A stretch of 64,000 bases of DNA. It comes from Lelliottia wanjuensis. GTDB lineage: Bacteria > Pseudomonadota > Gammaproteobacteria > Enterobacterales > Enterobacteriaceae. The stretch's first letter is position 1. Each line of letters starts with the position of its first letter. Under the pieces are notes generated by a model. That model ran no database searches and was not told the origin of the DNA. It was given only the letters and a program-made list of their open reading frames with translations. Made by a program: the position numbers and the translations under genes. Positions 57,553 through 64,000 of this stretch are shown here, one piece after another. The DNA is taken from positions 62,001 through 126,000 of the forward strand of contig NZ_JASSOT010000049.1 of NCBI RefSeq assembly GCF_030238365.1, given 5' to 3'.

Positions 57553-58308
57553 TTACCGCTCCAGCCTTAACTGCTGCAAATTCCCGTCTAACTGTAAATC
57601 CGTCTGTAACCGCGCCACGTCCCGGCAGATAAATGCCATCTCTTTGTGCGACTCCAGCTTCTTGCGCCACTTCTCGGGGACCTCTTCCAGATGGGCGTAA
57701 ATCCCCTCCAGATCCTGAAAATCCGTTAACAGCTGGGCTGCGCTTTTGGGGCCAATCCCGGCGACGCCTGGTACTTTTGAGCTGCTGATCCCGGCAAGTC
57801 CCCAGTAATCCGGCAACTGCTGCGGTGAGACGCCAAATTCGCTGGCGATAAACGGCGCATCCAGCCAGCGTTTTTGGAAGTAATCCCGGATGCGAATAGT
57901 CGGGGAAAGCAGCTGGCAGTAGCCTTTATCCGTGGAGACAATGGTGGCCTGATGTCCGGCCCCCGCGACTTTTACCGCCAGGGTGGCGGCTAAATCGTCG
58001 GCTTCGTTGCCATGAGCGCCCCAGCACGGCACGCCACGTTGCTCAAAGGCGGCGCGAATGGCGGGCATTTCTGCATGCAGATCCTCTGGCATCGGGGCGC
58101 GTCCGGCTTTGTAGTCCGGTAAACGCTGATGACGCCAGCCGGTATTACGCGCTTCATCGTCGAACACGGCGACCACGTGCGTGGGCTGGCTGTGGCGAAT
58201 CAGCTGCTCCAGCGCGTGCAGACAGGTGTCCTTACAGGGCGTGCCTTGCACCGCATGAATACGGCGAATCAGGTTGAGCGCGTCGACAATAAGCAAATGA
58301 ACAGCCAC
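57553..58308 (-). CDS. xni: Flap endonuclease Xni (ExoIX)
   Basis: 5'-nuclease-like protein, 251 residues, homologous to the DNA polymerase I nuclease domain. Visible are [11 protein letters not shown], the acidic [22 protein letters not shown] and the helix-hairpin-helix [19 protein letters not shown]. It starts with GTG (58308) after GGGAG. The catalytic metal set is reduced in this family, so activity is flap-type rather than full exonuclease. Confidence 0.94.
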   Translation of the reverse strand: MAVHLLIVDALNLIRRIHAVQGTPCKDTCLHALEQLIRHSQPTHVVAVFDDEARNTGWRHQRLPDYKAGRAPMPEDLHAEMPAIRAAFEQRGVPCWGAHGNEADDLAATLAVKVAGAGHQATIVSTDKGYCQLLSPTIRIRDYFQKRWLDAPFIASEFGVSPQQLPDYWGLAGISSSKVPGVAGIGPKSAAQLLTDFQDLEGIYAHLEEVPEKWRKKLESHKEMAFICRDVARLQTDLQLDGNLQQLRLER

Positions 58309-58388
58309 AGATAATCTCCCTTCTGTTGATGAATAAAGGGTAACACTGTCAGCAGGATGAAACTACGAGAGGAGAGGGAATTGGGAAG

Positions 58389-58410
58389 GCGCCTCGCAAA
58401 AGCGAGGCGC
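58389..58410 (-). terminator. Strong hairpin after sdaB
   Basis: GCGCCTCGC-AAAA-GCGAGGCGC is a perfect 9-bp stem directly after the sdaB stop. It lacks a proper T-run on the minus strand, so it may protect the 3' end rather than terminate. Confidence 0.55.
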
Positions 58411-58416
58411 ACAGTT

Positions 58417-59784
58417 TTAATCGCAGGTGACGATCTTCATGGCCAGTCCGCCGCGCGAGGTTTCGCGGTATTTGGCATTCATATCTTTCCCTGTCTCGTA
58501 CATGGTTTCGATAACCTTATCGAGACAAACACGCGGCTCGCTGGTACGGCGCAGGGCCATACGTGCGGCGTTGACCGCTTTCACGGAAGCAATCGCGTTA
58601 CGCTCGATACACGGCACCTGTACCTGCCCGGCAACCGGGTCGCAGGTCAGTCCGAGGTTATGTTCCATGCCGATTTCCGCCGCGATACAGACCTGCGTTG
58701 GGCTACCGCCCAGCAGCTCCGTCAGGCCCGCCGCCGCCATGGAACAGGCCACGCCGACTTCGCCCTGGCAGCCCACTTCGGCACCGGAGATCGACGCGTT
58801 CATCTTGTACAGCGAGCCAATCGCACTGGTGACCAGCAGATAGCGCGCCAGCGAGTTAGCGTTCACTTCGCGGATGAATTTGTCGTAGTACGCCAGAACC
58901 GCCGGAACGATACCGCACGCGCCGTTAGTCGGCGCAGTGACCACGCGTCCGCCAGCGGCGTTTTCTTCGTTAACCGCCAGCGCGAACATGTTGATCCAGT
59001 CCACGACCGCCATCGGGTCGGTTGTGGTTTTGTCGGTGCTTACCAGCATACGACGCAATGCAGCAGCACGACGCGGGACGCGCAGTTTGCCCGGCAGAAC
59101 GCCTTCGGTGGTGATCCCGCGCTCGATACCGCCGCGCATCACATCCCAGACGTTTTTGAAGTGCTGCTCCAGCTCTTCTTTGCTGTGCAGCGCCAGCTCG
59201 TTTTTCATCATCAGGCCGGAGAGTGACAGACCGGTTTCCTCACAATGACGCTGTAAATCTGCCGCATTTTTATACGGATAAGGCACCGCAACGGAGGAGT
59301 CGCTGGCCAGACCAAAGTGGTCTTCGTCGACGATAAAACCGCCGCCGATGGAGTAATAAGTTTGGCTGTAAATCGCCGTTTCGCCTGCCAGGGCGGTGAT
59401 TCGCATCCCGTTCTCGTGCAGGGAGAGGTTGTCGGCATGGAAGTTCATGCACTTATCAACCGGGAATTCGACCTCATGCTCGCCGTTTGCCAGCAGCAGG
59501 CGGCCATGGGTATTCACGTCCTGAATGAATCCAGGGATTGAATCAATATCAACGGAATCCGGCAGGTTCCCCGCCAGGCCCATGATAATGGCGATGTCAG
59601 TATGGTGGCCTTTGCCCGTCAGGGACAGAGAGCCGTACACATCTACAACCACGCGCGTGACGTCGTGCAGAATGCCGCGTGAAATCAAGTCATCCGTGAA
59701 TTGTTTACCGGCTTTCATTGGCCCGACAGTATGAGAGCTGGAAGGTCCAATACCGATTTTGAAGATATCGAATACGCTAATCAT
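58417..59784 (-). CDS. sdaB: L-serine dehydratase 2
   Basis: [4Fe-4S] enzyme deaminating serine to pyruvate. The 455 residues have the SDH beta domain (GIGPSSSHTVGPMKAG) and the alpha domain with NGACGIVPAV and conserved Cys in CGI, GCQGE and LTCDPVAG as cluster ligands. ATG 59784 is used; the open extension to 59883 lies in the sdaC-sdaB gap and is rejected. It follows sdaC by 61 bp. Confidence 0.96.
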   Translation of the reverse strand: MISVFDIFKIGIGPSSSHTVGPMKAGKQFTDDLISRGILHDVTRVVVDVYGSLSLTGKGHHTDIAIIMGLAGNLPDSVDIDSIPGFIQDVNTHGRLLLANGEHEVEFPVDKCMNFHADNLSLHENGMRITALAGETAIYSQTYYSIGGGFIVDEDHFGLASDSSVAVPYPYKNAADLQRHCEETGLSLSGLMMKNELALHSKEELEQHFKNVWDVMRGGIERGITTEGVLPGKLRVPRRAAALRRMLVSTDKTTTDPMAVVDWINMFALAVNEENAAGGRVVTAPTNGACGIVPAVLAYYDKFIREVNANSLARYLLVTSAIGSLYKMNASISGAEVGCQGEVGVACSMAAAGLTELLGGSPTQVCIAAEIGMEHNLGLTCDPVAGQVQVPCIERNAIASVKAVNAARMALRRTSEPRVCLDKVIETMYETGKDMNAKYRETSRGGLAMKIVTCD

Positions 59785-59845
59785 GATGCGTCCATGGCTA
59801 TCAGTCAGAGGAGGAGTGCGCCGTCCGAAGACGGCGCAGGAGGTA

Positions 59846-61135
59846 TTAGCTGAACAGAGAGAAGAAAATCGCGGAGATGGCAATCAGGCCCATAATCACA
59901 ACGAAGACGTTGCTGATATGGCCGCTGTATTTACGCATTGCCGGGACTTTCTGAATCGCGTACATCGGCATCAGGAACAGAATCATCGCGATGATTGGGC
60001 CGCCCAGGGTTTCGATCATGCCGAGGATGCTCGGGTTCATGGTCGCAACAGCCCAGGTGGTCAACAGCATGAACAGGGCAGTGATTTTGTTCAGTTTGTT
60101 GATTTCAATGGTTTTGCCTTTACCGCGCAGGGATTTAATCACCATACCGTTAAAGCCTTCACGTGCGCCCAGGTAGTGGCCGAGGAAGGATTTGGTGATA
60201 GCGATAATCGCGATGATTGGCGCCATCCAGGCAATCAGCGGTGCGTTAAAGTGGTTAGCCAGGTAAGACAGAATCGAGATGTTCTGCGCTTTCGCCGCGG
60301 CCAGGTCTGCCGGGGAGAGGCTCAGTACGCAGCTGAACACGAAGAACATCACGGTGATAACCATCATGATGTGAGCGCGGGCCAGGATGCTGGAACATTT
60401 TTTCTCTGCGCCCTGACCGTACTCTTCACGTTTCGCGACGGCGAAAGAGGAGATGATCGGGGAGTGGTTGAAGGAGAAGACCATTACCGGAATCGCCAGC
60501 CACAGAGTCATCCACAGGCCGTTACCGGTGGCAGATGCGCTGCTCAGGGACAGAGTTTCCAGCGCTGCGCCGTTCCACTGTGGAACCAGGTAGAACGCCA
60601 GCACCATCAGGGCAATCACGAACGGGAAGACCAGCACGCTCATCGCCTTAACAATCATCTGCTCGCCGAAACGAACGATGGTCATCATGCCGACAATCAG
60701 GATCAGAGACAGAATCGCACGCGGTGGCGGCGTCATGTGCAGCTGGTGCGTCATGAAGCTTTCAACGGTGTTAGTAATCGCCACGCTATAAACCAGCAGA
60801 ATCGGGTAAATCGCGAAGAAGTAGAGCAGGGTAATCAGTTTACCTGCGCCGACGCCAAAGTGTTCTTCAACCACTTCGGTGATGTCTTCGCCAGGGTTTT
60901 TACCGGACAGCACAAAACGGGTCAGGCCGCGGTGTGCAAAGTAAGTCATCGGGAAAGCAATGATAGCCATGATGATCAGCGGAATCAGACCGCCAACGCC
61001 TGCGTTGATAGGCAGGAACAGGACACCCGCGCCGATTGCTGTACCGTACAGGCCCAGCATCCACATGGTGTCCGTTTTGCGCCATCCACTTCGGGATTCT
61101 GTCGAAGCAATGGTGCTGGTTTGAGTGGTTTCCAT
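59846..61135 (-). CDS. sdaC: Serine:H+ symporter SdaC
   Basis: Inner-membrane serine transporter of the STP/HAAAP family. The 429 residues have about eleven spans and start with the family loop [24 protein letters not shown] precedes the ATG. It supplies serine to SdaB from the same operon. A long 5' region with an inverted repeat precedes it. Confidence 0.97.
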   Translation of the reverse strand: METTQTSTIASTESRSGWRKTDTMWMLGLYGTAIGAGVLFLPINAGVGGLIPLIIMAIIAFPMTYFAHRGLTRFVLSGKNPGEDITEVVEEHFGVGAGKLITLLYFFAIYPILLVYSVAITNTVESFMTHQLHMTPPPRAILSLILIVGMMTIVRFGEQMIVKAMSVLVFPFVIALMVLAFYLVPQWNGAALETLSLSSASATGNGLWMTLWLAIPVMVFSFNHSPIISSFAVAKREEYGQGAEKKCSSILARAHIMMVITVMFFVFSCVLSLSPADLAAAKAQNISILSYLANHFNAPLIAWMAPIIAIIAITKSFLGHYLGAREGFNGMVIKSLRGKGKTIEINKLNKITALFMLLTTWAVATMNPSILGMIETLGGPIIAMILFLMPMYAIQKVPAMRKYSGHISNVFVVIMGLIAISAIFFSLFS

Positions 61136-61594
61136 CTATTTCTCCTGGAGGAAGCAATTTGTCAGGCTTTTTAGTCAATTCCGATGAAAAATGGCCTGAC
61201 GGTAATATGAAATTCGTTCAATGACGGTTTTTTTATAATTTTTGCCCGTAACTATTGGCGGGCGGAAAGATACATTTAAGTGATGAATGTATCAGTGATC
61301 CTGATCCCAAATGCAATAATCCACTTTTGAAGTGGGCATATTTAGACCAAAAAACTGTTAATAAAACGTCAAAGCGGATTTACGGGCGCGAAGGCTACCA
61401 TTAACGACATACGGCGTGAAAGCTCAGACGGTGAGATACGTGGGTTTCGCTGCAAAGATGGTGATTTTTAGTTTTTTCTTGCAGTTAATTTAGATTAAGG
61501 CTGATAAACCACGGTCGCAAAATGCAGGTAATCGTTTGCGTGGTGAATGGAATTGTAAATAAGATAAGTAATATCTATGTTTTATCAGCAGAAA
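61136..61594 (-). promoter_or_regulatory. sdaC upstream region
   Basis: A gene-free stretch of about 460 bp. GATACATT (61269-61276) and AATGTATC (61286-61293) form a perfect 8-bp inverted repeat with a 9-bp centre, suited to a dimeric regulator. A smaller GCCCG/CGGGC stem lies at 61242-61263. CRP and Lrp effects on sdaC are known in E. coli, but I could not assign this site to either. Confidence 0.45.
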
Positions 61595-61621
61595 TTAAAA
61601 AGCCGGGGGATCCCCGGCTTA
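61595..61621 (-). terminator. Terminator of ppnN
   Basis: On the minus strand AAGCCGGGG-AT-CCCCCGGCTT is followed by TTTAATT, 22 bp after the ppnN stop. Confidence 0.88.
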
Positions 61622-61642
61622 AACATGAAGTGAAATTTGCGG

Positions 61643-63007
61643 TCAGGCACAGATCTCGTAGCACGGGATATAGGCTGAACCGGGCAACTTCATACGATGC
61701 TGGGCGACAAAGCCCTGCAGAAGATCATCCATGCGGCGCATCATCTCGCTGTCGCCGTGGATTTTGTAAGGGCCGTGCTCTTCGATGGCGCGAATGCCCA
61801 CCTCTTTGACGTTACCGGCCACGATGCCGGAGAACGCGCGACGCAGATCCGCCGCCAGCACTTCCACCGGTTGATCCGGATACAGTTTCAGGTTCGCCAT
61901 GTTTTCATGGGACGGCTCAAATGGCTTCTGCAGATCCGGCGCAATGCGAATCGACCAGTTAAAGCTGTAGGCATCCCCCGTATCACGACGGTTCTCTTTC
62001 ACCAGCGGCATCGCCTTTTTCATCTGACGCGCCACTTCAGCCGCATCGTCAATGATGATGCGATAGTGGCTACGCGCCGCTTCACCTAAGGTGTGAACGA
62101 TAAACTCATCCAGCACGCGGAAGTAATCGGCGCTCTCTTTTGGCCCGGTGAGGATCAGCGGTAAGACCTGATTTTTGTTCGCCGGGTTCATCAGAATACC
62201 CAGCAGATACAGCAGCTCTTCCGCCGTGCCGACGCCGCCCGGGAAGATGATGATTCCGTGGGCAATGCGCACGAAGGCTTCGAGACGCTTTTCGATATCC
62301 GGCATGATGATAAGCTCATTCACCAGCGGGTTCGGCGGCTCTGCAGCAATGATGGACGGTTCCGTCATCCCGATGAATCGGCCCTCTTTGTAGCGCTGCT
62401 GGGCGTGACCCACGGCTGCGCCTTTCATCGGTGCTTCCATCGCACCCGGACCGCAGCCGGTGCAGATGTTCAGTTCGCGCAGACCCAGTTGAGTCCCCAC
62501 GCGGCGGGCGTAGAGATATTCGGTTTCATTGATGGAGTGACCACCCCAGCAGACCACCATGTTCGGCGCTTCGCCGACGTGCAGGGCGCGGGCGTTGCGC
62601 AGAATGGAGAAGACCAGGTTAGTCATGTGTGCCGAGCTTTCCAGGTTCAGGTGCTGGAAGCGCCCGGCATTGTGAATTTGTCCGTTAACAAACAGGATGT
62701 CGCGTAGCACGGCGAACAGGTTGGCCTGCAGGGAGCGGATGATTCGCCCGTCGACAAAGGCCTCTTCCGGCGGATTAATGACTTCAAGCTTCACGCCGCG
62801 TTCGCGACGCAATACGTTGATATCAAAGCTTTCAAAGCGTGACAGCAGCTCTTTACTGTTATCTGTCAGGCTTCCGGAGTTCAGAACGGCAAGGGAACAG
62901 TTACGAAACAGTTGATACAGGTCACTGCTGGCCGTGCGTTTAAGCATGTCCACTTCCAGCTGCGACAACATATCCATTGAGCCAAGCGGGCTAATATGTG
63001 TAATCAA
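61643..63007 (-). CDS. ppnN: Pyrimidine/purine nucleotide 5'-monophosphate nucleosidase PpnN (YgdH)
   Basis: Cleaves nucleoside monophosphates to base and ribose-5-phosphate; activated by (p)ppGpp in E. coli. The 454 residues equal E. coli: an N-terminal DUF4478 domain, a LOG-type central domain with [16 protein letters not shown] and [14 protein letters not shown], and a C-terminal DUF3412 region. The start is TTG at 63007, supported by CTCCTT (minus AAGGAG, 63013-63018) and by the conserved [20 protein letters not shown]. Confidence 0.96.
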   Translation of the reverse strand: MITHISPLGSMDMLSQLEVDMLKRTASSDLYQLFRNCSLAVLNSGSLTDNSKELLSRFESFDINVLRRERGVKLEVINPPEEAFVDGRIIRSLQANLFAVLRDILFVNGQIHNAGRFQHLNLESSAHMTNLVFSILRNARALHVGEAPNMVVCWGGHSINETEYLYARRVGTQLGLRELNICTGCGPGAMEAPMKGAAVGHAQQRYKEGRFIGMTEPSIIAAEPPNPLVNELIIMPDIEKRLEAFVRIAHGIIIFPGGVGTAEELLYLLGILMNPANKNQVLPLILTGPKESADYFRVLDEFIVHTLGEAARSHYRIIIDDAAEVARQMKKAMPLVKENRRDTGDAYSFNWSIRIAPDLQKPFEPSHENMANLKLYPDQPVEVLAADLRRAFSGIVAGNVKEVGIRAIEEHGPYKIHGDSEMMRRMDDLLQGFVAQHRMKLPGSAYIPCYEICA

Positions 63008-63118
63008 GTGAGCTCCTTACGGGATGAAGATCTTCTTTCCCTGTTGATTACAATAGCCCTGGCTTATGACGTTTCACAACCTTAGACGCGGAATAGAGTA
63101 CGCATATTTAATAAATAT

Positions 63119-63961
63119 TTACTGACGAACCAACCGTTCGGTCGCCGGAACAAAGTCCGTGTTGGTGCGCCACGGGTTAATGTCCAGCCCGCCGCGACGG
63201 GTGTAACGCGCGTAAACGCTCAGTTTCTCAGGCTGGCAGAAGCGCTGGATATCATTGAAGATGCGCTCGACGCACTGCTCGTGAAACTCGTTGTGATGGC
63301 GGAATGAGACCAGATAACGCAGCAGTTTTTCACGGTCGATTTTCGGGCCGCGATACTGAATTTGCACGGAGCCCCAGTCTGGCTGGTGGGTGATCAGGCA
63401 GTTGGATTTCAGCAGGTGGCTGACCAGCGTCTCTTCAACCACTTTTTCGCCCGCGGCATTTTGCAGGTAGTCGGTGCTGAACTCGTAGCTGTCGATGGCG
63501 ATATCCTGATCGTCGATACAGGTGCCGTGAAAATGCGCGACCGGCTGGCCTTCCAGCTCATGCAGGCGATACAGCGCCACCGTCACGTTGCCCTGTGCGC
63601 AGGCGCTCAGATCGCGTTCCAGCGTGCGCTGCACTTCGTCCCAGGAGTCAAACCGCGTCTGGTTAAAGCTGTTGAGATAGAGCTTAAAGCTTTTGGATTC
63701 CACCAGATTCACGCTGGCGTAATCCAGCTCCACGTGGCCGACCGCGACCTGCGGCAGACCGCGCGCATTCAGCCAGGAGAGTTCGTACAGCGTCCAGATA
63801 TCGCCGCCGACGAAGGGCAGCGCATCGGCGGTCAGCCCCAGCGGATCGCGGTTCAGACTGCGCGGAACCCCCTGCAGCAGGGTGGCGTCATAGATGTCGC
63901 GGTAGGCGGTCGATTTGCCGAGCGTTAAGCCGGATAACGCCTGATGATTTTCGTAAGACAT
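63119..63961 (-). CDS. queF: NADPH-dependent 7-cyano-7-deazaguanine reductase
   Basis: Reduces preQ0 to preQ1 in queuosine synthesis. The 280 residues are the bimodular YqcD/QueF form with the NADPH motif [17 protein letters not shown] (about 88-104), catalytic C188 ([14 protein letters not shown]) and D195. The start lies 39 bp from the window edge. Confidence 0.96.
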   Translation of the reverse strand: MSYENHQALSGLTLGKSTAYRDIYDATLLQGVPRSLNRDPLGLTADALPFVGGDIWTLYELSWLNARGLPQVAVGHVELDYASVNLVESKSFKLYLNSFNQTRFDSWDEVQRTLERDLSACAQGNVTVALYRLHELEGQPVAHFHGTCIDDQDIAIDSYEFSTDYLQNAAGEKVVEETLVSHLLKSNCLITHQPDWGSVQIQYRGPKIDREKLLRYLVSFRHHNEFHEQCVERIFNDIQRFCQPEKLSVYARYTRRGGLDINPWRTNTDFVPATERLVRQ

Positions 63962-64000
63962 GTTTCATTGTCACTTTGCAGGTAAACTATAGGCACAAGT

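Noticed and set aside
59759-61174. Long plus-strand ORF (471 codons) across sdaC
   Set aside because: Antisense to a clear transporter gene; His/Gln/Arg-rich low-quality translation typical of a shadow.

Overview
The window is chromosomal DNA of a member of the Enterobacteriaceae, most likely near Enterobacter, Lelliottia or Leclercia; the genus is an inference. From about 12.4 kb to the right edge the gene order is that of the Escherichia coli 64-61 min segment, inverted: ygeA-lysR-lysA // galR-omrB-omrA-aas-lplT-tas-ygdR-mutH-rppH-ptsP-lgt-thyA-ppdA-ppdB-ygdB-ppdC-recC-ptrA-recB-recD-argA-amiC-three initiator tRNAs-mltA-tcdA-csdE-csdA-ygdI-gcvB-gcvA-ygdD-rlmM-xni-sdaB-sdaC-ppnN-queF. Encoded proteins are close to their E. 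coli counterparts in length and motifs.

The left 12.4 kb is a pectin/oligogalacturonide catabolic region. It holds a truncated oligogalacturonate lyase gene (ogl) at the window edge, kduI-kduD, the arabinose permease gene araE, and a leftward operon togM-togN-togA-togB-ogl2 (ABC importer plus a second oligogalacturonate lyase). fepE and kdgF follow. In E. coli araE is next to ygeA; here the tog/ogl2/fepE/kdgF block lies between them. Six KdgR-like palindromes (core GAAAC-N3-GTTTC) stand in front of ogl/kduI, togM and kdgF, so the block looks like one KdgR regulon. In pathway terms, TogMNAB imports oligogalacturonides, the Ogl enzymes cut them in the cytoplasm, KdgF speeds ring opening to DKI, and KduI and KduD convert DKI to KDG.

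A second insertion, between lysA and galR (15.4-20.8 kb), is a beta-glucoside-type cassette: LacI-family regulator, PTS EIIC, GH1 glycosidase, UxuR/ExuR-like GntR regulator and a GNAT acetyltransferase. It has no EIIA or EIIB gene and two regulators, and its last gene overlaps the 3' end of galR by 40 bp.

The rest is conserved core: phospholipid repair (aas-lplT), mismatch repair (mutH), RNA 5'-end processing (rppH), nitrogen PTS (ptsP), lipoprotein and thymidylate synthesis (lgt-thyA), pseudopilins (ppdAB-ygdB-ppdC), recombination (recC-ptrA-recB-recD), arginine synthesis (argA with two ARG boxes), amidase amiC, initiator tRNAs, murein transglycosylase mltA, the Csd sulfur system, glycine regulation (gcvA/gcvB), serine use (sdaC-sdaB), nucleotide turnover (ppnN) and queuosine synthesis (queF). 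Noncoding RNAs supported by sequence are OmrA, OmrB, GcvB and three tRNA-fMet.

No transposase, integrase, phage or CRISPR sequence was seen, and no wholly novel multigene system was found. The most unusual non-genic signals are a DnaA-box-like cluster around a stop-interrupted ygdT homologue between mutH and rppH, a 16-bp perfect inverted repeat before ppdA, a 12-bp inverted repeat in the beta-glucoside promoter region, and the missing ygdQ.
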